Assembly: GCA_965230665.1 (NCBI GenBank)
Contig: CBDDLM010000004.1
Location: 496,001 to 560,000 of the forward strand
DNA: 64,000 nucleotides
Source of the DNA: JAGNRR01 sp965230665
GTDB lineage: Bacteria > Bacteroidota > Bacteroidia > Chitinophagales > Chitinophagaceae
Reading direction: 5' to 3'
Position 1 is the stretch's first letter, and each line of letters opens with the position of its first letter. A program made the translations under genes and the position numbers. The notes below the pieces were generated by a model that was given only the letters and a program-made list of their open reading frames with translations, searched no databases and had not been told where the DNA came from. Positions 33,750 to 46,825 of the stretch are shown in pieces.

Positions 33750-36386
33750 TTAGTCTACCTTATGTATCCTAAGGATATGGACTAATTGCCCGTTTTCGAA
33801 AATTTGGAGACCATAAATACCAGCAGCCAAATCCTTAAGTTTAAGCGCTATATGGTTTGCTCCTTTAACGATGCTTACAGTAGTTCTCTTGATTAAGCAA
33901 CCGCTCATGTCTGTTAGCTTTATCTCCATTTGAGCTGAGCGGTTGGATAAAATATCAACCTTCAAATGATCCCTTAGAGGATTTGGATAGATGTTGATAT
34001 GACCGCCATCAAGCTCCCTGAAAACTTGAATCACCTTACTAAAGCTAGAATGATTATCCCGATCGACCTGCACTAATCGATAATAACTGTAGCCAGTTAG
34101 CGGTTTGTGATCAATAAAATTATAGCTCAGTAATTCATTGCTAAGACCATTCAAAGATTTGGATAAAACTTTGCCCAATGGTTTGAAGTTTTCACCATCA
34201 ACAGAACGCTCTATATTGAAATGGCTGCAATTGCTTTCATAAGTCGTTCCCCATTTCAGAACATTGGTACTTTCTTTTTTATAAAGATATAGGGCACTAT
34301 AGTTAACGGGTAATGGCGTATTTACAACTAAGGAACACGCTACAATTGATTGATCAATGGTATTATTCAAAAAATTACACTCCCCCGTACCGCTAGAAGG
34401 AAAGCTAATGGGTGTACTAGCAAAACCTGTATCATTTACCACGGCATAAAGATCAAAAGTTCCACCCTGATCCGGAATGGTGAGCATAGTTGAAACACTA
34501 TCTAATGGTAAAACCATATTCGGTGTTTGGAAAGTGTCTATAAGCGTAGCTCCTCCTAAATTGGGATTACCATTATACAAAGCAACAGGTGTACCTCCAG
34601 GTATAGAAGCATCAGTACTAAGGTTAAAAATTTTCATGCCTACCCCAATAGTATTAGGCGGTAAACCACAATTGCTTAAATCGAAGGTTGTGAAACTGAT
34701 GGTGGCATCGGGTGCTCCAAAAGCAGGTGTCCCTGCTACAGTTAAAATAGCAGATTGCATATTAAATGCATTGAGAACCCCATTCCCACTCACGATTTGC
34801 GGTGCTTGTTGCACTAAAGGGATACTTAAGTCATCATTGATATTAGTGACCATATAGGAAGGTTGATTCCAAACGCTTCTTGCTCCTACCCAGGCCTCAC
34901 CTTGCGCTTTGAAGGTACTGATATAACCGTGTAAACGATTAAAAGTACCTGCTGAATCACTACAACCACAAATGATTTCAGCCTGACCATCGCGATCTAC
35001 ATCCGCAATAATAGGACGTGTCATGTTTGTAGCACTCAAACAGGAGGATGATGCCAGTGTATTGCCAGTAGAACCGTTTAAAACCATTAGAGCATCTTCG
35101 TCCTGATATACAATTTCCAATTGCCCATCTCCCTGAAAGTCGAATAATGCCATGCCTGTATACCCGCTGCTATCTATAACTTGCTTCGACCAAACTCCCG
35201 TCATACCAGTAAGATAATCATCCAAAACACGAAGGGTATCCTTAGTGACAACACAAACTTCCAACCTTCCATCTCCATCAAGATCTCCTACCGATGGAGG
35301 TCCTATAAACCAGTTACTAGAACTCAGTAAAGGAGATGTAGCCATAACGGTAGAAGTTTGAATGTCCCATACATAAATAAAATTTTGCCCAGGGCTAGCA
35401 GCATCTGTAGCCACAATGGCATCGAGATCGCCATCATTGTCATAATCGGCAAGTGCCGTAAACCCGGCCGCACTATTAAATGCTGCATTCTGAATGGTCA
35501 AAGTACCTGTACCAATATTGACTGAATAAACCTGATGTCCAGCAATTAATTCCAAACCCGCACAGTCGGCACAAAAAGCCGTTGGTAGTACATCTGCTGC
35601 CATACTTACCCCGAAAGAAATAAGTTGACCAGAAGTAACAGGAGCTCCTAAAGCCCCAGTAGGCGGATTCGGTCCACTACCAATAAAAGTTCCGGTCTGA
35701 CCATTAAAAATCTGATTTGAACAATATACCTCAGCATGACCATCCTGATTAAAATCTGCAATGTTTAAAAAAGGATTTAACGGAAGGGGAAGTGCGGGAG
35801 ATGTCCATTTCAACGCACCAGTATGTTCATAACAAACAATACTTCTCGATGTATTTATGACAATTAATTCCCCGAACAAATCATTGTCCAAATCGGCAAT
35901 AGCCATTCCTGATGTCTGTAATCCTAAAGCATTATTGGACATGATTATCGAATCTTCAACAAGACCACCATTTCCATCTATAACATAAATAACATTACTT
36001 GGTCCTGCACTAGAACCTGTAAGACCATTATGCTTGTACGCAAAAATTTCTACGATACCATCATTATCCCAATCTCCGGCTATAGGAGTTAATGTGCTGA
36101 AGATACCATAGTTTGCCTTTGCTGTTTGCCATTGAGTTTGCATACCAAAAGTGGCTGTCCCAGGAGAGTATTGACAACTTGCAGAGTTATTGACAAAAGA
36201 GTTTTGACAGGAAAGTGATCCATTGCAGTCAACATCGTAACAATCAATTAAACCATCATTATCATCATCCAAACCATTACCGCAGATTTCTACCTGACTA
36301 AAGGCCCAAGGCGAAATGAAAAGGCATGATACTACAACAATCAACTTACGAAAACAGAGTAGTATTCCTGATAAAAAGTCGCTCAT
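33750..36386 (-). CDS. FG-GAP repeat surface protein with T9SS type A sorting domain
   Basis: An 878-residue exported protein. The N-terminal hydrophobic region LIVVVSCLFISPWAFSQ is followed by CGNGLDDDNDGLIDCYDVDC. FG-GAP/VCBS calcium-binding repeats spread over about 80-480: IADLDNDLFGELIVI, ADYDNDGDLDAIVATD, VGDLDGDGRLEVCVVT and IADVDRDGQAEIICG. A CARDB-like domain (about 530-690) follows, then a region with SNCSHFNIERSVDGENF (about 720-790). The T9SS type A end is IYPNPLRDHLKVDI..GIYGLQIF. It is probably an adhesin or matrix protein. It stands alone, divergent from the DUF2589 operon. Confidence 0.88.
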   Translation of the reverse strand: MSDFLSGILLCFRKLIVVVSCLFISPWAFSQVEICGNGLDDDNDGLIDCYDVDCNGSLSCQNSFVNNSASCQYSPGTATFGMQTQWQTAKANYGIFSTLTPIAGDWDNDGIVEIFAYKHNGLTGSSAGPSNVIYVIDGNGGLVEDSIIMSNNALGLQTSGMAIADLDNDLFGELIVINTSRSIVCYEHTGALKWTSPALPLPLNPFLNIADFNQDGHAEVYCSNQIFNGQTGTFIGSGPNPPTGALGAPVTSGQLISFGVSMAADVLPTAFCADCAGLELIAGHQVYSVNIGTGTLTIQNAAFNSAAGFTALADYDNDGDLDAIVATDAASPGQNFIYVWDIQTSTVMATSPLLSSSNWFIGPPSVGDLDGDGRLEVCVVTKDTLRVLDDYLTGMTGVWSKQVIDSSGYTGMALFDFQGDGQLEIVYQDEDALMVLNGSTGNTLASSSCLSATNMTRPIIADVDRDGQAEIICGCSDSAGTFNRLHGYISTFKAQGEAWVGARSVWNQPSYMVTNINDDLSIPLVQQAPQIVSGNGVLNAFNMQSAILTVAGTPAFGAPDATISFTTFDLSNCGLPPNTIGVGMKIFNLSTDASIPGGTPVALYNGNPNLGGATLIDTFQTPNMVLPLDSVSTMLTIPDQGGTFDLYAVVNDTGFASTPISFPSSGTGECNFLNNTIDQSIVACSLVVNTPLPVNYSALYLYKKESTNVLKWGTTYESNCSHFNIERSVDGENFKPLGKVLSKSLNGLSNELLSYNFIDHKPLTGYSYYRLVQVDRDNHSSFSKVIQVFRELDGGHINIYPNPLRDHLKVDILSNRSAQMEIKLTDMSGCLIKRTTVSIVKGANHIALKLKDLAAGIYGLQIFENGQLVHILRIHKVD

Positions 36387-36715
36387 TATTTTATATAAAT
36401 TATTATTAATATTTGTTAATAATTAATAATCAAACAAATATACTTAAATGGACTTAATTCCCTCTATGTTAATACGGGATGCTCATGAATTCAAGAAACC
36501 TTGTCGGCGATATCACATTCGTAGTAAGTGTAAATCCTCCTTTTTACAAAACTAGTAATTCCACTATAAAAACATCGGGGCGCTAAAATGACATTTGCCT
36601 TGTATTCCGAAACAAATATCGATTGAGTAGCTACAATTAAAGGAGGGATACTCAGGCGGAATCCGAAAAGCCAAATTATGAATAGAGTAGGAACCAAATT
36701 TAAAATTTAATAATT
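36387..36715. other. Divergent intergenic region, 329 bp
   Basis: Lies between the FG-GAP gene (minus) and the DUF2589 gene (plus). It is A/T-rich with no credible gene. A minus-strand TATATTTG at 36435-36442 matches the -7 consensus for the FG-GAP gene, but no TTTG is well placed upstream. No clear plus-strand promoter for the DUF2589 operon was found. Confidence 0.5.
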
Positions 36716-37378
36716 ATGTCAAACGAAAGAGCTTTGGTCTCCATGGCTGAACAATTTAGTGGTCTCCCAATGCGAGATCTCATTGGTGGGCCCCTAATGG
36801 CCGCAGCAGAAGCTAACAATGCAATGTCAATCACACAAACAAGTTTCATACTTGATACTTGTTTCTATCCTGCAGATCCTCAAGATCCAGATAACTCCAA
36901 ACTCAAACCTATTATGATAGGAATGACCCTTACACGCGGAGTTCTTGTGCAAGAGAATGGGACAACAGATGTTCAACAAATCGACACGCAGTTTAATCTA
37001 CCTTTAATTGCAATCTTACCAATAAACGCTCTTGCCGTGGATAATGTGGATATTGCTTTCCATATGGAAGTGAAATCATCCTATGGCGAGACTACTTCGA
37101 GCGAAACAAAAGAGGAATTTAGCGCGGCCGCCACTTTGGATGCAAAACTAGACCTTGGTCTTTTCTCTGCGGAGATAAATGGAAGCGTAAGCTACGATAA
37201 ATCTTCTAAAACAGCAGAAGAAATGCATTATGAGAAAAGCAACACAGCAACTTATGATGTAAAGGTTCATGCAGGTCAAATTCCTATCCCGCAAGGAGTA
37301 TCAATTATTATTCAACACTTTGCAAACGCCATCGACCCTATCCAAGTAGATAGTGGGGATAGTACACCAATCGAATAA
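36716..37378 (+). CDS. DUF2589 family protein
   Basis: A 220-residue cytoplasmic protein with no signal peptide. The family's opening is present: FSGLPMRDLIGGPLMAAAEA at about 15-35. The core strand block is FNLPLIAILPINALAVDNV at about 104-122, followed by IAFHMEVKSSYGE. A low-complexity Ser/Thr/Lys segment (about 135-185) leads to DVKVHAGQIPIPQG near the end. DUF2589 proteins have no known function and often occur as two paralogues side by side, as here with the gene at 37646. It is the first of a three-gene operon with a mini zinc-ribbon protein. Confidence 0.85.
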   Translation: MSNERALVSMAEQFSGLPMRDLIGGPLMAAAEANNAMSITQTSFILDTCFYPADPQDPDNSKLKPIMIGMTLTRGVLVQENGTTDVQQIDTQFNLPLIAILPINALAVDNVDIAFHMEVKSSYGETTSSETKEEFSAAATLDAKLDLGLFSAEINGSVSYDKSSKTAEEMHYEKSNTATYDVKVHAGQIPIPQGVSIIIQHFANAIDPIQVDSGDSTPIE

Positions 37379-37443
37379 TAACTATTTCAAACCATTGCCT
37401 ACCGTTACTTCAGATAACGGTGGGCAACTTAAAACAAAAAATC

Positions 37444-37644
37444 ATGAACCCAGTAAATATCCCATGTCCTGCATGTCAAGGACCCATAGCAACTGACATA
37501 GAACTACTTCTTCAAGGAAGAGCGTTCAGCTGTAGTAATTCAAAATGTCAGGTCTCGATAAGTTTATCACCAGAAAGCATAACCAAAGTCAATGATACTT
37601 ACGAAGAACTAAAAAACATTAAACAACCACCTAAAAACAAATAA
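37444..37644 (+). CDS. Small zinc-ribbon protein
   Basis: A 66-residue protein. Start is the ATG at 37444; the frame also opens at a GTG 24 bp earlier, but the ATG gives a conserved-looking N-terminus. Two cysteine pairs, CPAC near residue 7 and CSNSKC near 30, form a zinc ribbon. The surrounding LLLQGRAFSC and ISLSPESITKV look like ribbons that travel with DUF2589 genes. It ends 1 bp before the next ATG, so the operon is tight. It probably binds zinc and partners with the DUF2589 proteins; the role is unknown. Confidence 0.75.
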   Translation: MNPVNIPCPACQGPIATDIELLLQGRAFSCSNSKCQVSISLSPESITKVNDTYEELKNIKQPPKNK

Positions 37645-37645
37645 T

Positions 37646-38236
37646 ATGAAATTAAATAAATTAGTATCGGCTATACAAAAAAGTGTTGTATCAGCTTCAG
37701 AACTCATTCAAAAAAGAAACTTGGATCTATTAGAGGTATACTTCGAAAAAGCTGATGGAACAGATGTGAAAGCACAACTTCGTGATGCCTTGAGTGCAAG
37801 CATTTCTGGTGAAGGACCTCACAAAGCAAAAGAACTAGTTGATAAGGTAATGGATTCTATATCATCAGATATAGTAAACGCCTACAACAATAGCACAGAA
37901 AGTCTAGTCCCTAAAACAGTAACGATTCAATATCCTAAAATGACCACAAAAGGACCTGATCAGCATATGGTAACTGTTCCTCTAATAGCCTTAGTTCCGA
38001 TTAATTTAATTCAGTTGTCTTGTCTTACTTTAAAGACAGAATTAGAGGTCGTAGAGTCGGGTGACGAATTGGAAATTTCATTTCCTGTAAAAACCTCAGA
38101 ACAAGATGAACCTCTAAGTTCTCGACCGGGGATTGCTACCTTGGAAATTACCATTGATAAATCAACCCCACCAAATGGTTTACAAAAATTAGTAGAAGGA
38201 TATGAGAAAGCTCTCCGCGCTCAATTACCCAATTAA
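37646..38236 (+). CDS. Second DUF2589-like protein
   Basis: A 196-residue protein whose central block PLIALVPINLIQLSCLTLKT (about 112-131) lines up with PLIAILPINALAVDNVDIAF of the gene at 36716. This shows shared ancestry even though the ends differ. The N-terminal half is helical and charged (KLVSAIQKSVVSASELIQKR, GPHKAKELVDKVMDSI). It starts 1 bp after the zinc-ribbon stop. Because both homologues keep the same core, they may form a hetero-oligomer. It converges with the response regulator gene, 23 bp apart. Confidence 0.75.
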   Translation: MKLNKLVSAIQKSVVSASELIQKRNLDLLEVYFEKADGTDVKAQLRDALSASISGEGPHKAKELVDKVMDSISSDIVNAYNNSTESLVPKTVTIQYPKMTTKGPDQHMVTVPLIALVPINLIQLSCLTLKTELEVVESGDELEISFPVKTSEQDEPLSSRPGIATLEITIDKSTPPNGLQKLVEGYEKALRAQLPN

Positions 38237-38259
38237 TTAAGCATATAAAATACACTCGC

Positions 38260-38940
38260 TTACTCTAGGATGATTAAATCATTTGGATCAATAAGATTAT
38301 TCTGAATAGCATATATTATTAAACCGGCTGTATTCTTTGCTCCGGTTTTTCTTAATAAACTACTCTTATGTGCTTCTACAGTTTTAGATGTAACATATAA
38401 TTTATCGGCAATTTCCCTTGCCGTATACTGACTGCATATTAGCTCTAAAACCTCCTGCTCTCTCTGGGAGAATGTACTCCCTGGCTTAACGGATAACTTA
38501 GGAGTTTTGTGTGTTATTTGTGTCCTTAATATTTCAATTTGATCCCGTGCAAAGTAATGCCCTTCCTCATATACTTCGTAAATAACCTTAACTAAGTCTT
38601 CTTTACTTGTTTCCTTAGGAATAAAAGCGGCAACACCAGTCTTGAGCATAAAACCAATTAAACTCGATTTGTAAAAAGAGGATAATACAATAGTTCTCAT
38701 ATCGGGATATTTCTCCCGAACATGTTCTATGAGCTGCAATCCGTTACCATCTTCCATTTTTAAATCTAAGATGAGAATATCAAGTTTATGTCCGATATCA
38801 CTTAGTTTTTCTATGCAATCATTTCCCGAATAAGCAAGCAACTCAACCAAGATATTCAATTTCCCATGAAGAAAATCCGAAAGTAATTCTGCAATTAAGC
38901 GATCATCATCAACAAGACCAATTCGAATTATTTTTTTCAT
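38260..38940 (-). CDS. NarL/LuxR-type response regulator
   Basis: A 226-residue regulator. The receiver domain (about 4-125) has acidic D11-D13 in GLVDDDR, phosphoacceptor D59 in LILDLKMEDGNG, and Lys near 111 in FIPKETS. The C-terminal LuxR HTH (about 155-220) has FSQREQEVLELICSQYTAREIADKLYV-type sequence with KTVEAHKSSLLRKTGAKNT. Its ATG overlaps the stop of the kinase gene by 4 bp, so kinase and regulator form a pair. Its targets are unknown; the convergent DUF2589 operon is a candidate by position only. Confidence 0.95.
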   Translation of the reverse strand: MKKIIRIGLVDDDRLIAELLSDFLHGKLNILVELLAYSGNDCIEKLSDIGHKLDILILDLKMEDGNGLQLIEHVREKYPDMRTIVLSSFYKSSLIGFMLKTGVAAFIPKETSKEDLVKVIYEVYEEGHYFARDQIEILRTQITHKTPKLSVKPGSTFSQREQEVLELICSQYTAREIADKLYVTSKTVEAHKSSLLRKTGAKNTAGLIIYAIQNNLIDPNDLIILE

Positions 38941-39668
38941 AGCTTCATCAAAATTGAAAAACAGGTGCCTTTTGTATTCCTAAATTTATAACATGCATTA
39001 ATGAGTTTTGCTCTTAATTCAATATTTCTAAATCCTAAACCTAATCTTTGTTGCGTGTCAAATCCTGACCCATTATCTCGAACAACGAGACATATCATTT
39101 TTTTCGATCTTTTAATATTTATATCCACTGCAGTGGCTTTAGCATGCTTAATAACATTGCTCATAACCTCCTGAAATATTCGGTATAAATGTAATTTTTG
39201 ATTTCGATCTAAACGGATTTCCTCATCTCCTGTATGCGTAAGAGAAAACTTATAATGTGTTGATAGCGGTTGAATATAATCTGTTATAAGGTCAACGATA
39301 TCAAACAGGTCTAACATGGGCGGTGTAAGATCATGGGATATTTCTCTGGCCGTAGACATACTAGTTTGAAGAAGTTCAGCGGTTTCTTGATCATGAATAA
39401 CAAGTTGTAGTTTCCGTAACTGCGAAAGCAGATTATCATGTAAATCTGCAGCAATACGCTCACGTTCTTTTTCCTGTGTTTCAATATTTGCCTTAATAAG
39501 CTCTTGCTGATGCAAAATAGCGGTTTCCGCTTTTTCATTAATTTCTTGACGAACTCTTCTCAAATAAGCTCGAATGATTAAAACAATCGCTCCTAATAAA
39601 ACCAGCAGAACAAGCAAGCCAATACTAAACCACCAAAGTGGTGTTAAAGGGTCTTTCCAGCTCTCCAT
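38937..39668 (-). CDS. HisKA_3 sensor histidine kinase
   Basis: A 243-residue kinase. One transmembrane helix at about 12-34 is followed by a coiled coil. The HisKA_3 phosphoacceptor is H77 in RIAADLHDNLLSQLRKL. The HATPase has FQEVMSNVIKHAKA (N-box) and VVRDNGSGFD (G1), ending in GLGFRNIELRAKLINACYKF. There is almost no extracytoplasmic sensor, so sensing may rely on the 7-TM protein encoded just upstream, whose gene overlaps this one by 25 bp. The partner regulator overlaps by 4 bp downstream. Confidence 0.95.
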   Translation of the reverse strand: MESWKDPLTPLWWFSIGLLVLLVLLGAIVLIIRAYLRRVRQEINEKAETAILHQQELIKANIETQEKERERIAADLHDNLLSQLRKLQLVIHDQETAELLQTSMSTAREISHDLTPPMLDLFDIVDLITDYIQPLSTHYKFSLTHTGDEEIRLDRNQKLHLYRIFQEVMSNVIKHAKATAVDINIKRSKKMICLVVRDNGSGFDTQQRLGLGFRNIELRAKLINACYKFRNTKGTCFSILMKL

Positions 39669-40276
39669 GTGTAATTAATTAAGCACAAATAATAGAATTG
39701 AAGAAAAATAGAACGCAAAAACCAAAAACCTGCTACCAGCACAATGCTTTCATTAACGAAATAATTTGTACCAATAGCTAAAAAAGTATCTAAAGAAAAA
39801 TAGCTTAACACGCTGATATTAAACAAAAGTGTTGACCGATCCATTTCCCAACTATTTATAAGCCCTTTGTAAGCATAAAACAAACTCAATAACATAATGA
39901 ATAAACCATAAATTATGCGATCAATGGACTGATAGGTATCAACGGATTGATTATGATATACGTTAAACCCAAGCAATGCCACACTGATAAGAATCATAAG
40001 CCATATCCTTGTAGGTGTCAAAAAATTATAATACTGGGCGTACCAGTACACTAAAAAAGTAAAATGCAAAAACGTTGAAAATGACAATACCCAAAGACTA
40101 TTCAATGTATTGAATGACATACTCAATGCCGCAAACTCCATTGTAAATAGCAGAACAATGTAATATAGAAATGAATGACGATTTCTTTGTAATAAGAGAA
40201 GTAGTAAACCAATTAGTAGTATTCCCACGGAGCAAAAAGAGAGCAATGAACCAACATCTTGAAGTAGAGCTACCAT
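39644..40276 (-). CDS. Seven-TM membrane protein of the two-component operon
   Basis: A 210-residue, very hydrophobic protein with about seven helices (about 12-30, 36-55, 60-82, 92-107, 122-140, 150-168 and 175-198). No soluble domain, signal peptide or catalytic motif is recognised. The gene overlaps the kinase gene by 25 bp, so it is cotranscribed with the short-sensor kinase and regulator. A role as membrane sensor for that kinase is inferred from this arrangement. Confidence 0.75.
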   Translation of the reverse strand: MVALLQDVGSLLSFCSVGILLIGLLLLLLQRNRHSFLYYIVLLFTMEFAALSMSFNTLNSLWVLSFSTFLHFTFLVYWYAQYYNFLTPTRIWLMILISVALLGFNVYHNQSVDTYQSIDRIIYGLFIMLLSLFYAYKGLINSWEMDRSTLLFNISVLSYFSLDTFLAIGTNYFVNESIVLVAGFWFLRSIFLQFYYLCLINYTWRAGKTL

Positions 40277-40335
40277 CCAATTTATTTACAATTTAAGGGG
40301 TAAAACGAGTAATTGCCATACAGTTGAATTGCGCT

Positions 40336-41067
40336 TTACGAATTTAATAGATTAAAACCATGCTCTCTACAAAATGGAGGACAAGGAGATGTAACATCTT
40401 CAAAGGTTTCGAATAGGTTCACTTCATTATTTTCAGTAGATATGGTAAGGTTACTCAAAATGAGTTCAATATCTGTTATAGCCTCTCCGCTATCCGAGAT
40501 AAAGTCTTTCAATCCGAAAAAAAGAAAAATTACATTCGTCCGGGTTTCAAAACTTTGCATTTCAGAAAATATTCGGTCAATATCTAAATAAGGAATGGTA
40601 AAAACACGAACAGGTCCTCCTAGGTCATGACTTGAACTTTCTACTTCCAATAACTTATTATGAAACCAAGTCTTAGAGTAGAAAATCCAACGCATTGCTC
40701 GTGTGGAATACATATCTGTGGTTAAGTTAACTTGTGGAATAGCGTGCATCTGATCAGATGGGTCAGGGTCATGTGTTTTTATCCCGAAACTCCTAATGAA
40801 TACAGTTTCATCTAATCTATAATCTTCTCTTTCATCAGAAATACTATCTACCAATAAAAAGGATAACTCCTCATCCTTAAGATATAAGTAGCAATGAATT
40901 TCAAATACTGTTTCCAAAGAATGTCCAGTATTTGATGCTAAAATATTATTCCATTTATCGTAATGATGCCTTAAAAGGGTAAATCCATAACCTGAAGAAA
41001 GCAAGTTCAATCCATTTGGTGTTAAGCGTTCCGTGTTCCATTGTTCTATTCCAAGTCTAAAATTCAT
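40336..41067 (-). CDS. Hypothetical protein upstream of the two-component operon
   Basis: A 243-residue cytoplasmic-type protein of unknown family, with no signal peptide or TM segment. It has aromatic-rich stretches (RHHYDKWNNILASNTGHSLE, AMRWIFYSKTWFHNKLLEVE) and an acidic C-terminal third containing CPPFCREHG. It lies 59 bp upstream of the 7-TM gene on the same strand and may be the first gene of that operon. The next feature upstream is the rRNA operon terminator. A link to the DUF2589 system or the kinase is only positional. Confidence 0.6.
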   Translation of the reverse strand: MNFRLGIEQWNTERLTPNGLNLLSSGYGFTLLRHHYDKWNNILASNTGHSLETVFEIHCYLYLKDEELSFLLVDSISDEREDYRLDETVFIRSFGIKTHDPDPSDQMHAIPQVNLTTDMYSTRAMRWIFYSKTWFHNKLLEVESSSHDLGGPVRVFTIPYLDIDRIFSEMQSFETRTNVIFLFFGLKDFISDSGEAITDIELILSNLTISTENNEVNLFETFEDVTSPCPPFCREHGFNLLNS

Positions 41068-41210
41068 TTGGTAAAAGTAGATAAAACTTAGTGGATAGTA
41101 TTTCTGATGTAATCACACGAAAGTAGTATAGTCGAATATTCAGGTCGCGCCTTGTTTGATCTTGAAAATGAATCTGTAGTTATAAAAACTTTACTGCAAT
41201 CAAACAAAAA

Positions 41211-41235
41211 AACCCGATTGCTATGCAATCGGGTT
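41211..41235 (-). terminator. rRNA operon terminator
   Basis: Perfect 10-bp stem AACCCGATTG / CAATCGGGTT with a 5-base loop, followed on the minus strand by seven T. It lies about 10 bp after the 5S gene. Confidence 0.93.
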
Positions 41236-41244
41236 CTTAAATAA

Positions 41245-41354
<110 letters not shown>

Positions 41355-41481
41355 TATTTTTAATCACGCCTTGCGTGATCTTAATAAGTTTGACATAAAG
41401 GACAAACAATAAAATAATTTTAGAACAATACAATTGATATGCAATAATTGTATTTTTTTCTAGAAGAAAAAATAAAATAAA

Positions 41482-44350
<2,869 letters not shown>

Positions 44351-44474
44351 AAAGTTATTAACTATTGCATTTTGTTCAATTGTAGTATCTATTGTTTTTG
44401 AATAATTACTTATTCGGAAATAATAGAAATTGTTTGTTCATCAATTATTTTGATTGTTTGTTTTCCAATATGTC

Positions 44475-44481
44475 AAAGAAC
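44475..44481 (-). promoter_or_regulatory. boxA-like antitermination element before 23S
   Basis: The minus strand reads GTTCTTTGACATATTGG. The same GTTCTTTGA..ATTGGAAA pattern occurs in the 16S leader at 46521-46537. It lies about 125 bp ahead of 23S, where boxA elements are expected. Confidence 0.6.
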
Positions 44482-44555
44482 GTTTTCTGAAAAAATCAGA
44501 AGTGCAAGTAAGTGGAATTGAATCCTACGCCCATGGCGATACTTATTATAAAATG

Positions 44556-44629
44556 TGGAGGATAACGGAGTCGAACCGTTGACCTCTTGAATGCAAATCA
44601 AGTGCTCTAGCCAGCTGAGCTAATCCCCC
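44556..44629 (-). tRNA. tRNA-Ala(TGC)
   Basis: A 74-nt cloverleaf. Acceptor GGGGGAT pairs with ATCCTCC. The D-arm is TAGCTCAGCTGGCTAGAGC. The anticodon loop TTTGCAT has anticodon TGC. The T-loop is GGTTCGACTCC. CCA is not encoded. It sits in the 16S-23S spacer after tRNA-Ile. Confidence 0.97.
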
Positions 44630-44673
44630 ATAATTAGTTGTCAAATTACATTGAGCGGAATCTGTTTTAATAG

Positions 44674-44747
44674 TTGACCCGCCCAGATTTGAACTGGGGA
44701 CCTCTACATTATCAGTGTAGCGCTCTAACCAACTGAGCTACGGGTCA
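44674..44747 (-). tRNA. tRNA-Ile(GAT)
   Basis: A 74-nt cloverleaf. Acceptor TGACCCG pairs with CGGGTCA. The D-arm is TAGCTCAGTTGGTTAGAGC. The anticodon loop CTGATAA has anticodon GAT. The T-loop is AGTTCAAATCT. CCA is not encoded. It is the first tRNA in the 16S-23S spacer. Confidence 0.97.
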
Positions 44748-44886
44748 TTGAATTTTTTTCTATTAAGAAAAGCTCAATGCCCAATGCATTTGCCATTTTA
44801 GTATTTAAAGAACAAAAAAAATTAAAAGAAGGGAAACAACAGATTATCTAGAAGAACATTTCTAGATAAAAAGCAACATGCGCTCT

Positions 44887-46417
<1,531 letters not shown>

Positions 46418-46530
46418 TGAGTTTGAATCCAAATTCTCAAAAGAAAATTGTTGGATTACATTTTATTGTTTGCATACATGTTAGTTCAAAAAAACCTTAC
46501 TAGTTTTCTTGCTGTTGTTTCCAATCTTTC

Positions 46531-46555
46531 AAAGAACTTTCCAAGCTTAGCTTGG
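46531..46555 (-). promoter_or_regulatory. 16S leader hairpin and boxA-like element (unit 1)
   Basis: On the minus strand, downstream of P1, a perfect hairpin CCAAGCTAAGCTTGG (46541-46555) is followed by GTTCTTTGAAAGATTGG (boxA-like; AAAGAAC on plus at 46531-46537). P2 and P3 are each followed by a similar hairpin-GTTCTT pair. Confidence 0.6.
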
Positions 46556-46579
46556 GACCACCTTTTTTCAAAGGGAGTG

Positions 46580-46611
46580 CAAATGTATTTCGAGCTTTTA
46601 AACCGACCAAA
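46580..46611 (-). promoter_or_regulatory. rRNA promoter P1 (TTTG-N20-TACATTTG)
   Basis: Minus strand: -33 TTTG at 46608-46611, a 20-bp spacer containing AAAAGCTCGAAA, and -7 TACATTTG at 46580-46587, followed by CACTCCC. The P2 promoter has an almost identical 35-bp sequence. It lies about 160 bp upstream of 16S. Confidence 0.85.
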
Positions 46612-46662
46612 TTTTATTGCTAAAATTTGAAAGTTTTTTTTTGCTTTTTATCTATTTTTTTC

Positions 46663-46684
46663 AAGAACATTTGGCCTAAACCAA
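46663..46684 (-). promoter_or_regulatory. Leader hairpin and boxA-like element (unit 2)
   Basis: After P2 on the minus strand: hairpin TTGGTTTAGGCCAA (46671-46684), then TGTTCTTGAAAAAA (46663-46669 on plus). Order and spacing match units 1 and 3. Confidence 0.5.
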
Positions 46685-46707
46685 TCCCCCTTTTTTCAAA
46701 GGGAGTG

Positions 46708-46739
46708 CAAATGTATTTCGAGCTTTTTTAACCGCCAAA
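46708..46739 (-). promoter_or_regulatory. rRNA promoter P2 (TTTG-N20-TACATTTG)
   Basis: Minus strand: TTTG at 46736-46739, 20-bp spacer, TACATTTG at 46708-46715, then CACTCCCTTTGAAAAAAGG. It lies 128 bp upstream of P1 and is nearly identical to it over about 45 bp. Confidence 0.85.
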
Positions 46740-46790
46740 CTTATTCAAAGTTTTTTAGTTTTTTTTACTCGTTTTTTTGTTGCCTGTTAT

Positions 46791-46816
46791 TGTTTTAAAG
46801 AACGTTGCTTTCGCAA
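46791..46816 (-). promoter_or_regulatory. Leader hairpin and boxA-like element (unit 3)
   Basis: After P3 on the minus strand: hairpin TTGCGAAAGCAA with a GAAA loop (46805-46816), then CGTTCTTTAAAACAA (46790-46804). Confidence 0.5.
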
Positions 46817-46825
46817 TTGGGAGTG

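Noticed and set aside
34477..34857. Plus-strand 126-codon frame inside the FG-GAP gene
   Set aside because: Antisense shadow of a recognised T9SS protein.
36491..36697. 68-codon minus-strand frame in the region between the FG-GAP and DUF2589 genes
   Set aside because: No family signal, no start context, and it covers the expected promoter region; treated as chance.
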